Part shown: one piece after another, positions 27,861-37,561 of the stretch | Layout of the letters: each line of letters opens with the position of its first letter | Position numbering within the stretch: the first letter of the stretch is position 1 | Assembly: GCF_002115785.1 (NCBI RefSeq) | Contig: NZ_JFJY01000009.1 | Coordinates: forward strand, 140,900 to 204,899 | DNA from: Thalassospira sp. MCCC 1A03138 | Lineage (GTDB): Bacteria; Pseudomonadota; Alphaproteobacteria; Rhodospirillales; Thalassospiraceae | Direction: 5' to 3' | Length of the DNA: 64,000 nucleotides | The notes under the pieces: generated by a model | The model's database searches: none | Told to the model about the DNA's origin: nothing | The model's input: only the letters and a program-made list of their open reading frames with translations | Position numbers and translations under genes: made by a program

Positions 27861-29225
27861 TTAAAACGCCAGATCGCCTTCAGGTTTGCCAACCACCGTC
27901 ACGGTAACATTAGACGGATCAAGCAGTTCGCTGGCAACCCTATTGACGTCATCAAGGGTGACGGCATCTACAAGGCTGTTGCGTTTATCAAGGAAGTCCT
28001 TGCCCAGATCCTGCATCTGCATGCCGACCAGCATGCCCGACAGATTGCCAAGGCTGGTAAAGCGCAGGGGGAAGGCACCGGTAAGATAGGATTTGGCGTT
28101 ATCGAGTTCTTCCTGCGACACACCGTTATCCTTCATTTTCTGCCATTCATCGCCAATGATCGACAGGCTTTGACCGATGGCATCGTTGCGCGTGGCAACC
28201 CCGCCGGTCATCAGTTCTGCTTTGTCCATATCGGCAAGATAGCTATAGACACCATAGGCAAGCCCACGTTTTTCACGCACTTCTTCGGTCAGGCGCGACG
28301 AAAAACCACCACCACCAAGGATATAGTTCATGACATAGGCGGCATAGAAATCCGGGTCCTTGCGCGCAATGCCCTTCTGCCCCCATACCGCCTGGCTTTG
28401 CGGGATATCCTGTTTGATCACCTCGATCCCGCCAAATTTCGGCGTGACATCGGGAATGGCCGGAAGGTCGCTCTTGTCCGGCAATCCCCCAAAGGCTTCG
28501 TCAAGCAGTGGGCCAAGTTCATCGGCCGTGATATCGCCCGCGACCCCGATCACCAGATTGTCACGCGCCATGGCATGGCGGACAAATTCACGGAAATCAT
28601 TGGCATTCAGGCTGCTGACCGATGCCATCGTCCCCGATACCGGATTGGCATAGGGATGATCGCCAAAGATCGATTTGAAAAACGCCTTTCCGGCGATATC
28701 GCCCGGATCATTTTCCGCCCGGCGCAGGCCCGAAATCACCTGTGCACGGATGCGTTCAACCGCCTCGTCATCAAAGCGCGGCTCGATCAGGGCCAGACGC
28801 AGAAGATCAATCGCCGTATCGCGTTCACGCGTCAACGTCACCATCGATCCGGAAAAATCATCGCGACTGGCATCAAAGGAAATGCTGATCGACCGGTCTT
28901 CCATTTCAGTACGGAAGGTCTGGCTGTCCATTTCGCCGGCCCCCTCGTCGATCAGGCCCGACACCATATTGGCAAGGCCCCCCTTGCCTTCCGGGTCGGT
29001 TGCGGAACCGGCCCCCTTGAAGGCAAAATCAACCGTCAGAAGCGGGTTAAGATGATCTTCGATCAGCCATGCGGTAATGCCGCCATCGGATGTGACTTCC
29101 TGTACTTCAACAGCCCTCGCATGGCTGGCAAATGACGTCATCAACAGGGTGGCCGATGCCAGCCCCAGCAGGGTTTTGCGCATTTTCATCATCGGAATTG
29201 TCTTTGCAATATAGCTCATGATCAA
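27861..29225 (-). CDS. M16 family peptidase-like protein lacking the HxxEH motif
   Basis: 454 residues. The signal peptide is clear once the start is placed at one of several early Met codons (MRKTLLGLASATLLMTSFAS, cleavage near SHARA). The M16 fold is present, but the position of the zinc motif reads GGLANMVSGLIDEGAGEMDS, without HxxEH, so this is the non-catalytic partner. The C-terminal RGLAYGVYSYLADMDKAELM contains the R/Y pair typical of M16 C-domains. It overlaps the active M16 gene by four bases, so the two products are likely to form a periplasmic heterodimer, like other paired bacterial M16B proteins. Confidence 0.9.
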   Translation of the reverse strand: MIMSYIAKTIPMMKMRKTLLGLASATLLMTSFASHARAVEVQEVTSDGGITAWLIEDHLNPLLTVDFAFKGAGSATDPEGKGGLANMVSGLIDEGAGEMDSQTFRTEMEDRSISISFDASRDDFSGSMVTLTRERDTAIDLLRLALIEPRFDDEAVERIRAQVISGLRRAENDPGDIAGKAFFKSIFGDHPYANPVSGTMASVSSLNANDFREFVRHAMARDNLVIGVAGDITADELGPLLDEAFGGLPDKSDLPAIPDVTPKFGGIEVIKQDIPQSQAVWGQKGIARKDPDFYAAYVMNYILGGGGFSSRLTEEVREKRGLAYGVYSYLADMDKAELMTGGVATRNDAIGQSLSIIGDEWQKMKDNGVSQEELDNAKSYLTGAFPLRFTSLGNLSGMLVGMQMQDLGKDFLDKRNSLVDAVTLDDVNRVASELLDPSNVTVTVVGKPEGDLAF

Positions 29226-30643
29226 TGCACCTCCTGCTCGCCGGTGACCGGCGCGGTTGGCATGCCGTTCACCGGGCCGCCTTCGGGCGGCTGCAACCAG
29301 CCGGTTACTGAACGTTTATCGTCAAATACCGATTTGGCAGCTTCGTTGACCTGCTCGACCGTTACGGATTGGATCCGATCCGGCCAGCTTTCAACCTGAT
29401 CGACGGTCAAACCAACCGCCAGCGCTTCGCCCAGGGTACGCGCAGCCGCCGAAAGGGAGTCACGGGCGAAAACCGCACTATCGAGAAGCTTCTGCTTGGC
29501 ACGCGCCAGTTCTTCCTCGGTCACGCCATTTTCCGCAACCTTGGCAATTTCGGCATCAACCGCCTTTTCCAGATCGGCCAGTTCAACACCATCGCGCGGC
29601 ACGACGTAAAGGCCAAAGCTTGCCAGATCGACGGCAACCGGGTCATAGAAAGTCCCGGCACTGGTCGCAATCGACTGATCGACAACAAGGGATCGGAAGA
29701 AACGGCTGGTCGTGCCCGATCCAAGGATTTCGCTTAGGACCTCAAGCGGGGCGGCCTGATCGGCATTTTCGCTGTTGTAGGACGGTGCAAGGTAATAGCG
29801 CGACATGGATGCCTGCCCGACCCGCGGATCGGTCAGCGTTACCTTGCGCGGGGCATGCTGGGTCGGTTCCTTGACACGGTGGCGGGTGGCAACGTCGCCC
29901 GCCGGAATGACACCATAATATTTTTCGGCCAGCGGTTTAAGCTGATCCATGGTGATGTCCCCGGCCACGACCAGAATGGCATTATTGGGCGCATACCATT
30001 TGCGATAAAAGGCTAGCGCGTCATCGGTCGACAGGCTTTCCATCTCATTGAGCCATCCGATGATCGACCGGCCATAGGGATGGGCCATATAAAGGGCAGC
30101 GCGCATCTGTTCCCCCAGAAGCGCACCGGGATTGTTATCAATCCGTGATCTGCGCTCTTCGATGATCACGTCGCGTTCGGGTAAAACCACATCGTCGGAA
30201 AGCTGAAGATTCTGCATCCGGTCGGCTTCCATTTTCATGACCATTTCAAGGCGGTCACGCGCGATATTCTGGAAATAGCCGGTATAGTCCCATGCAGTGA
30301 ATGCATTGTCATTGCCGCCATTGCGCGCAACGATCTTGGAAAAATCACCCGGGGCAATGTCCTTCGTACCCTTGAACATCAGATGTTCAAGGAAATGGGC
30401 AATCCCAGATACGCCCTCAGTCTCGTCGGCGGATCCGACCTTGTACCAGACCATATGGGTTACGACCGGGGCGCGGTGATTTTCCACCAGCACAACCTGC
30501 ATGCCGTTATCAAGGGTCATGGTTTGCGGGCTGAAAACCGCCGCCCCGGCCAAATGGGGGCTCAGGATCATAAGAACAGCGGCAAGCAGGCCAATTGGCC
30601 CGCGCGCAAATATCGAAATCGGGGATCGGGTCGGAAATGTCAT
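29222..30643 (-). CDS. M16 family zinc peptidase (active subunit)
   Basis: 473 residues with an N-terminal signal segment (IFARGPIGLLAAVLMILSPH, cleavage near AGAAV). The inverted zinc motif HFLEH (GIAHFLEHLMFKGTKD, about residue 81) is intact and the distal Glu lies in LQLSDDVVLPERDVIIEERR. C-terminal AVFARDSLSAAARTLGEALA is usual for the family. It degrades periplasmic peptides or proteins with its downstream partner at 27861, which starts within its stop codon. The substrate is unknown. Confidence 0.93.
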   Translation of the reverse strand: MTFPTRSPISIFARGPIGLLAAVLMILSPHLAGAAVFSPQTMTLDNGMQVVLVENHRAPVVTHMVWYKVGSADETEGVSGIAHFLEHLMFKGTKDIAPGDFSKIVARNGGNDNAFTAWDYTGYFQNIARDRLEMVMKMEADRMQNLQLSDDVVLPERDVIIEERRSRIDNNPGALLGEQMRAALYMAHPYGRSIIGWLNEMESLSTDDALAFYRKWYAPNNAILVVAGDITMDQLKPLAEKYYGVIPAGDVATRHRVKEPTQHAPRKVTLTDPRVGQASMSRYYLAPSYNSENADQAAPLEVLSEILGSGTTSRFFRSLVVDQSIATSAGTFYDPVAVDLASFGLYVVPRDGVELADLEKAVDAEIAKVAENGVTEEELARAKQKLLDSAVFARDSLSAAARTLGEALAVGLTVDQVESWPDRIQSVTVEQVNEAAKSVFDDKRSVTGWLQPPEGGPVNGMPTAPVTGEQEVH

Positions 30644-30748
30644 TACGTCATCCCAATGCTATAAGCAGGATCGCCAGGAATCAGACAGGGTGCCTGATCT
30701 ATACGGCAACGGACAAGTTTTGATTAAGAACTGAATATGACAGAACAA

Positions 30749-30769
30749 GGGCGCGGAAAGACCGCGCCC
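30749..30769 (-). terminator. Hairpin after the DUF3035 lipoprotein gene
   Basis: GGGCGCGG pairs perfectly with CCGCGCCC across AAAGA; on the minus strand TTGTTCTG follows. It lies between the lipoprotein gene (ends 30831) and the M16 operon start (30643). Confidence 0.7.
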
Positions 30770-30830
30770 TGCCATAATTCGAATTTTGTTCTATTTCCGG
30801 GATAACTCACCGGAACGTGACCGTCACGAC

Positions 30831-31409
30831 CTAGAAGATATCTTCCAGCCAGCCTTTCTGACGGCGTTCGATGACCGGTGTTTCACCTTCGGAAACCGAC
30901 TCACCCAATGCCTGCTGATCGCGGATGCGCTTGGCTTCGGCTTCGGCGTCGACCTGGGTGCCAAATTGCGGCTTTTCCTGCCAGAAGATCAGCTTGTCGA
31001 CGACGCTGTCGCTTTCTTCGATAAAGATCGATGTTTCACGATCAACCGTGGTGCGGATTGCGGGATCAGCATATTGCGCGCCCGACTGCGACAGAAGGGC
31101 AACCTGCCCCTGACTACGATTGCCATCGGTGATATCACGCTTGACCGCGTCCGGGTCTTCACCGGTCAGGATACGACGCGCCTGATCGGTGGTGGTGCCG
31201 GTCTGCGGGCGTGGTGCACCCGGTTCGGGAACACGCAGTGTGAAATCAGGCGGCAGGCTCAGCGGTGCACGGGAAACAACCTGAAATTCGTCCGGAGCCG
31301 TTTTGTTCAGACCGAACGTTTCACGCGTTGATTCACAACCGGACACGGCAAATGCCAAACCGCCCAGCAGCGCAACTTTGAAAATCGATGTCGATAGTTT
31401 TCGGGCCAT
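30831..31409 (-). CDS. DUF3035 outer-membrane lipoprotein (BamF-like)
   Basis: 192 residues with a lipoprotein signal peptide; the lipobox is AVSGC (Cys about residue 25). Residues 36-58 carry the family signature APDEFQVVSRAPLSLPPDF, similar to the N-terminal segment of BamC. Many Gln/Asp residues and a coiled, hydrophilic remainder follow. DUF3035 proteins of alphaproteobacteria have been described as BamF subunits of the outer-membrane assembly complex; I rely on memory of that work. The gene is next to lspA, the peptidase that would process its own signal peptide. Confidence 0.85.
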   Translation of the reverse strand: MARKLSTSIFKVALLGGLAFAVSGCESTRETFGLNKTAPDEFQVVSRAPLSLPPDFTLRVPEPGAPRPQTGTTTDQARRILTGEDPDAVKRDITDGNRSQGQVALLSQSGAQYADPAIRTTVDRETSIFIEESDSVVDKLIFWQEKPQFGTQVDAEAEAKRIRDQQALGESVSEGETPVIERRQKGWLEDIF

Positions 31410-31459
31410 TGATGCCTCTTTACCACTCAGTCTCCGGCACGGAAATGCCGGATCAAAAA

Positions 31460-31939
31460 TTACCTGGATGATTTTTTACCGCCAAACAGGGAATCGATCA
31501 ACAAAAGGACGGCACCAATCGTGATTGCACTGTCCGCAATGTTGAAAACCGGCCAATGATAGCCTGCAACATGCATGTCGATAAAGTCGGTTACCGCTCC
31601 GTGACGCAAACGGTCAACAAGGTTGCCAACCGCCCCGCCAACCACCAGCGCCAGCGCAATGCCCAACAACCGGTCACGCGTCCGCCACATCCAGATCAGG
31701 AAACCGACGGTGATTGCCGCCGTCGCCAAAATCATGACCCACGGCGCCTGTCCCTGGAACAGGCCGAATGAAACGCCACTGTTCCATGCCAGCAGGAAAT
31801 TCATGAACGGCGTGACTTCGATCACGCGATGCGGGTTTGACAATCCGTCAATCGCCAGCTGCTTGGTCCACTGATCGACGGCAAACACAACCGCAATAAT
31901 GACCAGCCCAGAGACAAAGGCACGATGTTTCATCAACAC
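31460..31939 (-). CDS. lspA: Lipoprotein signal peptidase II
   Basis: 159 residues, four membrane helices. The two catalytic Asp motifs are visible: GGAVGNLVDRLRHGAVTDFI and PVFNIADSAITIG. It removes signal peptides of prolipoproteins in the inner membrane. It lies downstream of ileS, the classical ileS-lspA order, and upstream of the DUF3035 lipoprotein gene, with about 50-60 bp between genes. Confidence 0.96.
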   Translation of the reverse strand: MLMKHRAFVSGLVIIAVVFAVDQWTKQLAIDGLSNPHRVIEVTPFMNFLLAWNSGVSFGLFQGQAPWVMILATAAITVGFLIWMWRTRDRLLGIALALVVGGAVGNLVDRLRHGAVTDFIDMHVAGYHWPVFNIADSAITIGAVLLLIDSLFGGKKSSR

Positions 31940-32002
31940 TCTTTCTGTCTTGCCTGAACACGGTCTTCCGAATGGACAGACCAGAACCTGAAACGGACCG
32001 CC

Positions 32003-34843
32003 TTATTCGGCGGCCTCAATCCCCATTTCATCAACGGCATCAGCACAGCGCAGGCACACGGTTTTGTGCACCGGGTGGCTGCCGACTTCGGGCAATGTCT
32101 GCCAGCAACGCTCGCATTTCTCGCCCTCGGCCAATGCCGGAACCACACCAACGCCGGTAACTTCCTCAAGGGTATAGGCCCCTTCGGGTGCGGCGCCGGT
32201 GATCAGTTCGACATCAGATGTGATGGCGATTTCGGCAAGATTAAGGCCATTAAGCGCTTCGACATATTCCGCCGTTGCATAGACCCTTGGTGCGGCATCA
32301 AGGCTGGCCCCGATGCGTTTTTCGGCACGTTCCAGTTCCAGCGCACCGGTTACAACGCGACGCAGCTTGCGGATTTTTTCCCACTTGGCGGCCAGTGCCT
32401 CGTTCTTCCAGCCATCCGAAACCGTGTTGAAGGTTTCGGAATGGACCGAACTGTCGGCACCATAACGTGCGCGCCATGCCTCGTCCGCGGTAAAGCACAG
32501 AACCGGAGCCAGCCAGCGCACCAGACAGTCAAACACGCGGTCCATAACCGTACGTGCCGCACGGCGTTTGGCACTGCTTGGCGCGTCGCAATAAAGCGCG
32601 TCCTTGCGGATATCAAGATAGAAGGCCGACATATCAAGCGCGCAGAAGTTATGCAGCTCGATAAACATCGTATGGAAATCATAATCTGCCGTGGTTTTAC
32701 GCACCAGATCGTCAAGCTTGCTCAGACGATGCAGGACCCAGCGTTCCAGTTCCGGCAATTCGCTGTCCGCAACCTTTTCCGCCTCGGTAAAGCCATCAAG
32801 GTTCCCCAGCAGGAAGCGCAGCGTGTTGCGCAGGCGGCGGTAGATGTCCGAATGACGTTCGATGATCTCGTGGCTGATGCGCAGGTCATCGTGATAGTCG
32901 GAACTGACCACCCAAAGACGCAGGATATCTGCACCCAGTTTGTTGATGACCTCCTGCGGTGCAATGATGTTGCCAAGCGACTTGGACATCTTGCGGCCTT
33001 CGCCGTCCAGAACGAAACCGTGTGTCAGGACCGCGTCATACGGCGCACGACCGCGCGTTCCGCACGATTCAAGCAATGAACTATGGAACCAGCCGCGATG
33101 CTGATCCGACCCTTCAAGATAAAGGTCGGCCGGCCATTTAAGGTCCTGGCGTTCTTCAAGCACGAAGGCATGGGTCGAACCGGAATCAAACCAGACGTCA
33201 AGAACGTCGGTGACCTGTTCGAAATCCTTGGCATCATATTTGTCACCAAGGAAATATTGCGCATCGCGCGTGAACCACGCGTCGGCACCTTCGGCACAGA
33301 ATGCTTCGTAGACGCGGTCAAGTACACCCTGATCACGGAGCGGTTCACGGGTATTTTTATTGATGAACACCGTAATCGGCACACCCCACGCACGCTGGCG
33401 CGAAACGCACCAGTCCGGGCGGTTGGCAATCATCGAATGCAGACGGTTGCGACCGGCTTCCGGTACAAAGCGGGTTTCATCAATCGCCTTAAGTGCCTTT
33501 TCACGCAGGTCATTATCCTTCATGGAAATGAACCATTGCGGTGTGGTGCGATAGATGATCGGCGCCTTGGACCGCCACGAGCACGGATAAGAGTGTTTCA
33601 GACGCCCACGCGACAACAGCGCGCCAACCTCAACCAGCTTGGCGATGACCGCTTCGTTGGCATCGGCTTCCTTGCCGTTTTCATCATAGATGCGTTTGCC
33701 TGCAAACAGCGGCACGGTCGGGTAATAAGCCCCATCGCCATCCACCATTTCCGGGATTTCAAGACCGTATTTCAGACCGGTCTGGTAATCGTCCGGGCCG
33801 TGCGTCGGCGCGGTATGGACAAAGCCGGTACCGGTATCGGTCGTGACATAATCAGCCGCCAGAAGCGGCACATCAAATTCATAACCCTCACCGCGGAACG
33901 GATGGGCGGCAACGGTGCCTTCAAGGTCGGAACCCTTGAAATTGCCGACAACCTTATGCCCGGTGATGCGGCCGTTTTTGCAAACGTCTTCGACCAGATC
34001 GGCACAGATCGCCATTTTCTCGCCGACCTTAGCCCAGGCTTCTTCGGCGGTTTCGGTGACTTCGATCACGACATAGTCGATCTCGGCCCCATACGAAATC
34101 GCGCGGTTCCCCGGGATCGTCCATGGGGTCGTCGTCCAGATCAGGATCGTCGCATCGGAAAGGGCTTCGACCCTGGATGAAACAACCGGGAACCGGACAT
34201 GGATCGTTTTGCTGGTATGGTCGTGATATTCGACTTCGGCCTCGGCCAGCGCGGTCTTTTCAACCACCGACCACATGACCGGCTTCGAGCCCATATAGAG
34301 CGAGCCGTTCATCAGGAATTTGCCAAGTTCACGGGCAATCGATGCCTCGGCCTTGTAATCCATGGTGACATAGGGATTGTCCCAGTCGCCCATCACGCCA
34401 AGACGTTTGAATTCCTCGCGCTGGATATCAAGCCATTTCTGGGCGAACTCGCGGCATTCCTTGCGGAATTCGGCGATTGGAACATCATCCTTGTTCTTGC
34501 CCTTGGCACGGTACTGTTCTTCGATCTTCCATTCGATCGGAAGGCCGTGGCAATCCCAGCCCGGCACATAAACCGCGTTCTTGCCCAGCATCTGCTGCGA
34601 ACGGGTGATCACGTCTTTCAGGATTTTGTTGAGTGCATGACCAATATGCAGATGGCCGTTGGCATATGGCGGGCCATCATGCAGGACAAACATTTCACGA
34701 TCCGCCGAAATACCGCGAATTTTGCCATAGAGGTCCTCTTTCGCCCACTGTTCCAGCAGGGTCGGCTCCATCTTTGGCAAACCCGCCCGCATCGGAAAAT
34801 CGGTCTTGGGCAGGATAACGGTCTTTTTATATTCGACACTCAT
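32003..34843 (-). CDS. ileS: Isoleucyl-tRNA synthetase
   Basis: 946 residues. HIGH motif in NGHLHIGHALNKILKD, KMSKS in GRKMSKSLGNIIAP, the CP1 editing domain between them (TTPWTIPGNRAIS, TGTGFVHTAPTHGPDDY), and a C-terminal zinc-binding CERCWQTLPEVG...CLRCADAV. ATG 34843 (MSVEYKKTVILPKTDFPMR) gives the family N-terminus; the frame is open 45 codons further upstream without homology. This is the bacterial type (type 1). It heads the cluster with lspA; ribF is 104 bp upstream on the same strand. Confidence 0.97.
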   Translation of the reverse strand: MSVEYKKTVILPKTDFPMRAGLPKMEPTLLEQWAKEDLYGKIRGISADREMFVLHDGPPYANGHLHIGHALNKILKDVITRSQQMLGKNAVYVPGWDCHGLPIEWKIEEQYRAKGKNKDDVPIAEFRKECREFAQKWLDIQREEFKRLGVMGDWDNPYVTMDYKAEASIARELGKFLMNGSLYMGSKPVMWSVVEKTALAEAEVEYHDHTSKTIHVRFPVVSSRVEALSDATILIWTTTPWTIPGNRAISYGAEIDYVVIEVTETAEEAWAKVGEKMAICADLVEDVCKNGRITGHKVVGNFKGSDLEGTVAAHPFRGEGYEFDVPLLAADYVTTDTGTGFVHTAPTHGPDDYQTGLKYGLEIPEMVDGDGAYYPTVPLFAGKRIYDENGKEADANEAVIAKLVEVGALLSRGRLKHSYPCSWRSKAPIIYRTTPQWFISMKDNDLREKALKAIDETRFVPEAGRNRLHSMIANRPDWCVSRQRAWGVPITVFINKNTREPLRDQGVLDRVYEAFCAEGADAWFTRDAQYFLGDKYDAKDFEQVTDVLDVWFDSGSTHAFVLEERQDLKWPADLYLEGSDQHRGWFHSSLLESCGTRGRAPYDAVLTHGFVLDGEGRKMSKSLGNIIAPQEVINKLGADILRLWVVSSDYHDDLRISHEIIERHSDIYRRLRNTLRFLLGNLDGFTEAEKVADSELPELERWVLHRLSKLDDLVRKTTADYDFHTMFIELHNFCALDMSAFYLDIRKDALYCDAPSSAKRRAARTVMDRVFDCLVRWLAPVLCFTADEAWRARYGADSSVHSETFNTVSDGWKNEALAAKWEKIRKLRRVVTGALELERAEKRIGASLDAAPRVYATAEYVEALNGLNLAEIAITSDVELITGAAPEGAYTLEEVTGVGVVPALAEGEKCERCWQTLPEVGSHPVHKTVCLRCADAVDEMGIEAAE

Positions 34844-34946
34844 CGTGACGGTCCTGTCGTCTTTAAACAAATTACAAGGGCGAACCCCCGGTGATACTGG
34901 CTGCCCCCGTAAAGGCGCGCGGATCATAACGGGTTCGACAACAATT

Positions 34947-35903
34947 TCAAATCTTGCCGAGAATCTCTTTGGCGGCAATCACATCCGCAGCGATCTGGGC
35001 TTTCAGTGCGTCAAGCCCATCGAACTTCTGTTCGCCCCGGATAAAGCCGTGCAAACGCACGCGAACGCGACGGCCATAGATGTCCTGATCGAAATCGAAC
35101 AGGTGGGCTTCAAGCCCGGCATCCGCATCCCCGCCAAAGCTGGGGCGCACACCAATATTTGCGACTCCGTCGATCCAGCGTTCGACGGTTTCATCATTTT
35201 CGTCCGATATCAGGCCAAGCTCGACGGCATAAACACCGAATTTCGGACGCAGATGATTGCCAAGTGCGACATTGGCGGTCGGGAAACCAATCGTGCGGCC
35301 GCGTTGATCGCCCTTGATCACCACACCGGCAACTTCCCACGGGCGCCCCAGCAAATGGGTCGCATCCTGCGGGCGGCCTTCACGCAATGCCTGCCGGATC
35401 GCGGTCGAGGAATAGATAATTCCGTTATCATGCGTAACCGCCTCGATCGCCGTCACGCCAAAACCCGATTTTTCGCCGATTTCACGCAGCAGATCGACAT
35501 TTCCCGCCCGGCCCTTGCCAAAGCAGAAGTCCCAACCGACAACGACATGGCGCACACCAAGTCCATTCACCAGAATGCGTTCGATAAACTCTTCGGCGCT
35601 CATCGCGGCAAAATCGCGATTAAACTCGGCTTCGAAAAACAGATCGATATCCAGATCGGACGCCGCCGTAATCCTGTCATCGGCCGATGTCAGACGGAAT
35701 TCGGGTTCGCCTGCGCGGAACAACATCCGGGGATGAGGTTCGAACGTCAGAATGCCCAGCGGTGCATTCAGATCGCGAGCGATCTTGCGCGCATGATCAA
35801 GCAACGTCTGATGGCCCAGATGAAGGCCGTCAAAATTGCCAATCGCAACAACCGCGCCACGCGCGTCATTACCCAGATTGTCAAAAGATCGAAAAACGCG
35901 CAT
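34947..35903 (-). CDS. ribF: Bifunctional riboflavin kinase / FAD synthetase
   Basis: 318 residues from ATG 35903 (MRVFRSFDNLGNDARG). The N-terminal adenylyltransferase domain has GNFDGLHLGHQTLL and the later YSSTAIRQALREG. The C-terminal flavokinase domain has GRTIGFPTANVALG. It makes FMN and FAD in the cytoplasm. ATG 35933 (MTSKKERPARM) is a possible alternative. The order ribF-ileS-lspA is common in proteobacteria. Confidence 0.95.
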   Translation of the reverse strand: MRVFRSFDNLGNDARGAVVAIGNFDGLHLGHQTLLDHARKIARDLNAPLGILTFEPHPRMLFRAGEPEFRLTSADDRITAASDLDIDLFFEAEFNRDFAAMSAEEFIERILVNGLGVRHVVVGWDFCFGKGRAGNVDLLREIGEKSGFGVTAIEAVTHDNGIIYSSTAIRQALREGRPQDATHLLGRPWEVAGVVIKGDQRGRTIGFPTANVALGNHLRPKFGVYAVELGLISDENDETVERWIDGVANIGVRPSFGGDADAGLEAHLFDFDQDIYGRRVRVRLHGFIRGEQKFDGLDALKAQIAADVIAAKEILGKI

Positions 35904-36242
35904 CCGCGCCGGTCTCTCTTTTTTGCTCGTCATCATGCCGGCAGATCGCATATCCGCACAGTCCAGCGGGCAGCTATAAAGCGCGCAAGCCCGAAGCGTA
36001 AAGACTTTTCCGACAAAAAGCGTCTGGCTGCTGCTATGCGCCCGGATCATTGTGGTCGCAGATTTTTAAAAAATCGCGCTGTTTTACCCTTGACCTCAAC
36101 TTTACTTCAGGATGCAGGATCATTGTCACGCCCCCCCGACAAAGGGGTTTCAACCAATACCGGTAAGCGATCAGAACCTTTTGCACCATCACACGGAACC
36201 CCGGCCTGCCTCGCGCCAATCAAACCGATCGGAGACTGCCCT
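35904..36242. other. Divergent intergenic region ribF / MFS transporter
   Basis: 339 bp. No gene is called. It contains the SoxR/MerR-like promoter at 36090-36120. The stretch 36121-36242 is the long leader of the transporter, and 35904-36050 presumably holds the ribF promoter. Confidence 0.5.
36090..36120 (+). promoter_or_regulatory. SoxR/MerR-type promoter and operator
   Basis: A -35 box TTGACC (36090-36095) and a weak -10 CAGGAT (36115-36120) are 19 bp apart, the overlong spacer typical of promoters remodelled by MerR-family activators. The spacer region holds CCTCAACTTTACTTCAGG (36094-36111), which matches the SoxR-box consensus CCTCAAGTTAACTTGAGG at 15 of 18 positions. No merR or soxR gene is within the window. 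The match and spacing are direct observations; that SoxR itself binds is inference. Confidence 0.68.
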
Positions 36243-37460
36243 GTGACTGACCTGCCCCAAACACGCCAGCAAGATATGCCAACCGAAACACCAAACCTTT
36301 CGATCCGGATCACCATGCTGCTTCTGGCGTCGCTGACGATCATGTCGGGCGCGCTGATCGCGACATCGCTTCCGGGGATCGAAGCCCGTTTTGCCAATCA
36401 TGAAAATGTCGTGATGCTCAGCCGCCTTGTCCTGACCCTGCCCGGCCTGTTCGTTGCCATCGGTGCGCCCTTTGCCGGGGCGATTGCGGATCGGATCGGG
36501 CGCAAACCGCTGCTTCTGGTGTCGCTTCTGCTTTATGGGACAGCAGGTGCATCGGGCCTGTTTGCCGACAGCCTGTCTGGCCTTCTGATCGGTCGGGCGT
36601 TGCTTGGTCTTGCGGTTGCGGGAACCATGACCACCGCCACCGCCCTTGTCGGCGACTATTTCAGCGGTGATATGCGCGACCGTTTCATGGGATATCAGGT
36701 TGCCTTCACCGGACTTGGCGGGCTGGTTTTTATTGCCGGCGGCGGTGTTTTGACCGAACTGCACTGGCGTAGTCCCTTTGCGGTCTATGCCATTGCCTTC
36801 CTGCTGATCCCGGCGGTTCTGAAAGTATTGTATGAACCCGAACCGGTCCGGCACGAACCCGGACACGCCCCGGCCGATGACATTACCCGGCGCGATATCC
36901 TGCTGGTCGCGTTATTCTGCCTGATCGCCGCCCTTAACAGCACGGCCTTCTACCTGATCCCGACCCAGATGCCGTTCTATATCGAGAAACTCGGTATTGC
37001 GCCTGCCAGCGGCACCGGTCTTGCCATGGGCCTCTTGCCACTGGCATCGGCCATCGCATCACTTAATTACGGACGTCTGCGGCGTCACTTCACTATCCCG
37101 GCCCTGTTTGCCATTGGTTTTGGCATTATGGCAGTGGGCATGAACCTGATCGCCCTGACCCAGGATTATTTCGGCATTGCCGGTTCCATCGGATTGACCG
37201 GGTTGGGATTGGGCATGGTGATTTCGAACATGATGGCCGGTGCCATGGCGGTCGCCCCACCATCCATCCGTGGTCGCGTTGCCGGGGTGCTGACTGCCAG
37301 CATCTTTATCGGCCAGTTTCTATCCCCGCTGATCAGTCAGCCATGGGTGGATGCGTTTGGATACCGCGCGATCTATCACGATATGGGCATGCTTGTCGGA
37401 TGTTTCGCCGTGGTCGGACTGCTGACCGCCATCAGACGCCGGATCAGCGTCACCGCCTAG
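36243..37460 (+). CDS. Major facilitator superfamily transporter
   Basis: 405 residues from GTG 36243, which follows GGAGA at seven bases; a very long open frame continues upstream antisense to ribF and ileS but is not coding. The MFS loop 2-3 motif is GAIADRIGRKPLLL, with about 12 membrane helices and motif C-like GLGGLVFIAGGGVLTE. It looks like a drug/metabolite:H+ antiporter of the 12-TM type. A SoxR-like promoter upstream would fit export of redox-active compounds; in Pseudomonas a SoxR-regulated MFS pump is known. It ends in a strong terminator. Confidence 0.9.
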   Translation: MTDLPQTRQQDMPTETPNLSIRITMLLLASLTIMSGALIATSLPGIEARFANHENVVMLSRLVLTLPGLFVAIGAPFAGAIADRIGRKPLLLVSLLLYGTAGASGLFADSLSGLLIGRALLGLAVAGTMTTATALVGDYFSGDMRDRFMGYQVAFTGLGGLVFIAGGGVLTELHWRSPFAVYAIAFLLIPAVLKVLYEPEPVRHEPGHAPADDITRRDILLVALFCLIAALNSTAFYLIPTQMPFYIEKLGIAPASGTGLAMGLLPLASAIASLNYGRLRRHFTIPALFAIGFGIMAVGMNLIALTQDYFGIAGSIGLTGLGLGMVISNMMAGAMAVAPPSIRGRVAGVLTASIFIGQFLSPLISQPWVDAFGYRAIYHDMGMLVGCFAVVGLLTAIRRRISVTA

Positions 37461-37509
37461 GGCAAAGCTCCACCCCGCCCTCGTGCCGATGGGGCTTCCT
37501 GATCCGGAT

Positions 37510-37540
37510 GCTGGCGCGATGTCCGTCGCGCCAGCTTTTC
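37510..37540 (+). terminator. Intrinsic terminator of the MFS gene
   Basis: A perfect 10-bp stem GCTGGCGCGA with a TGTCCG loop, then TTTT, 49 bp after the transporter stop and 22 bp before the end of the convergent MaoC gene. Confidence 0.85.
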
Positions 37541-37561
37541 TTTGCGGGTCTCTTCCTGTTG

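Noticed and set aside
34806..36242. A very long plus-strand open frame continuing upstream of the MFS transporter
   Set aside because: It is antisense to ileS and ribF, has the composition of a shadow frame, and the MFS protein has a good ribosome site and GTG start at 36243.
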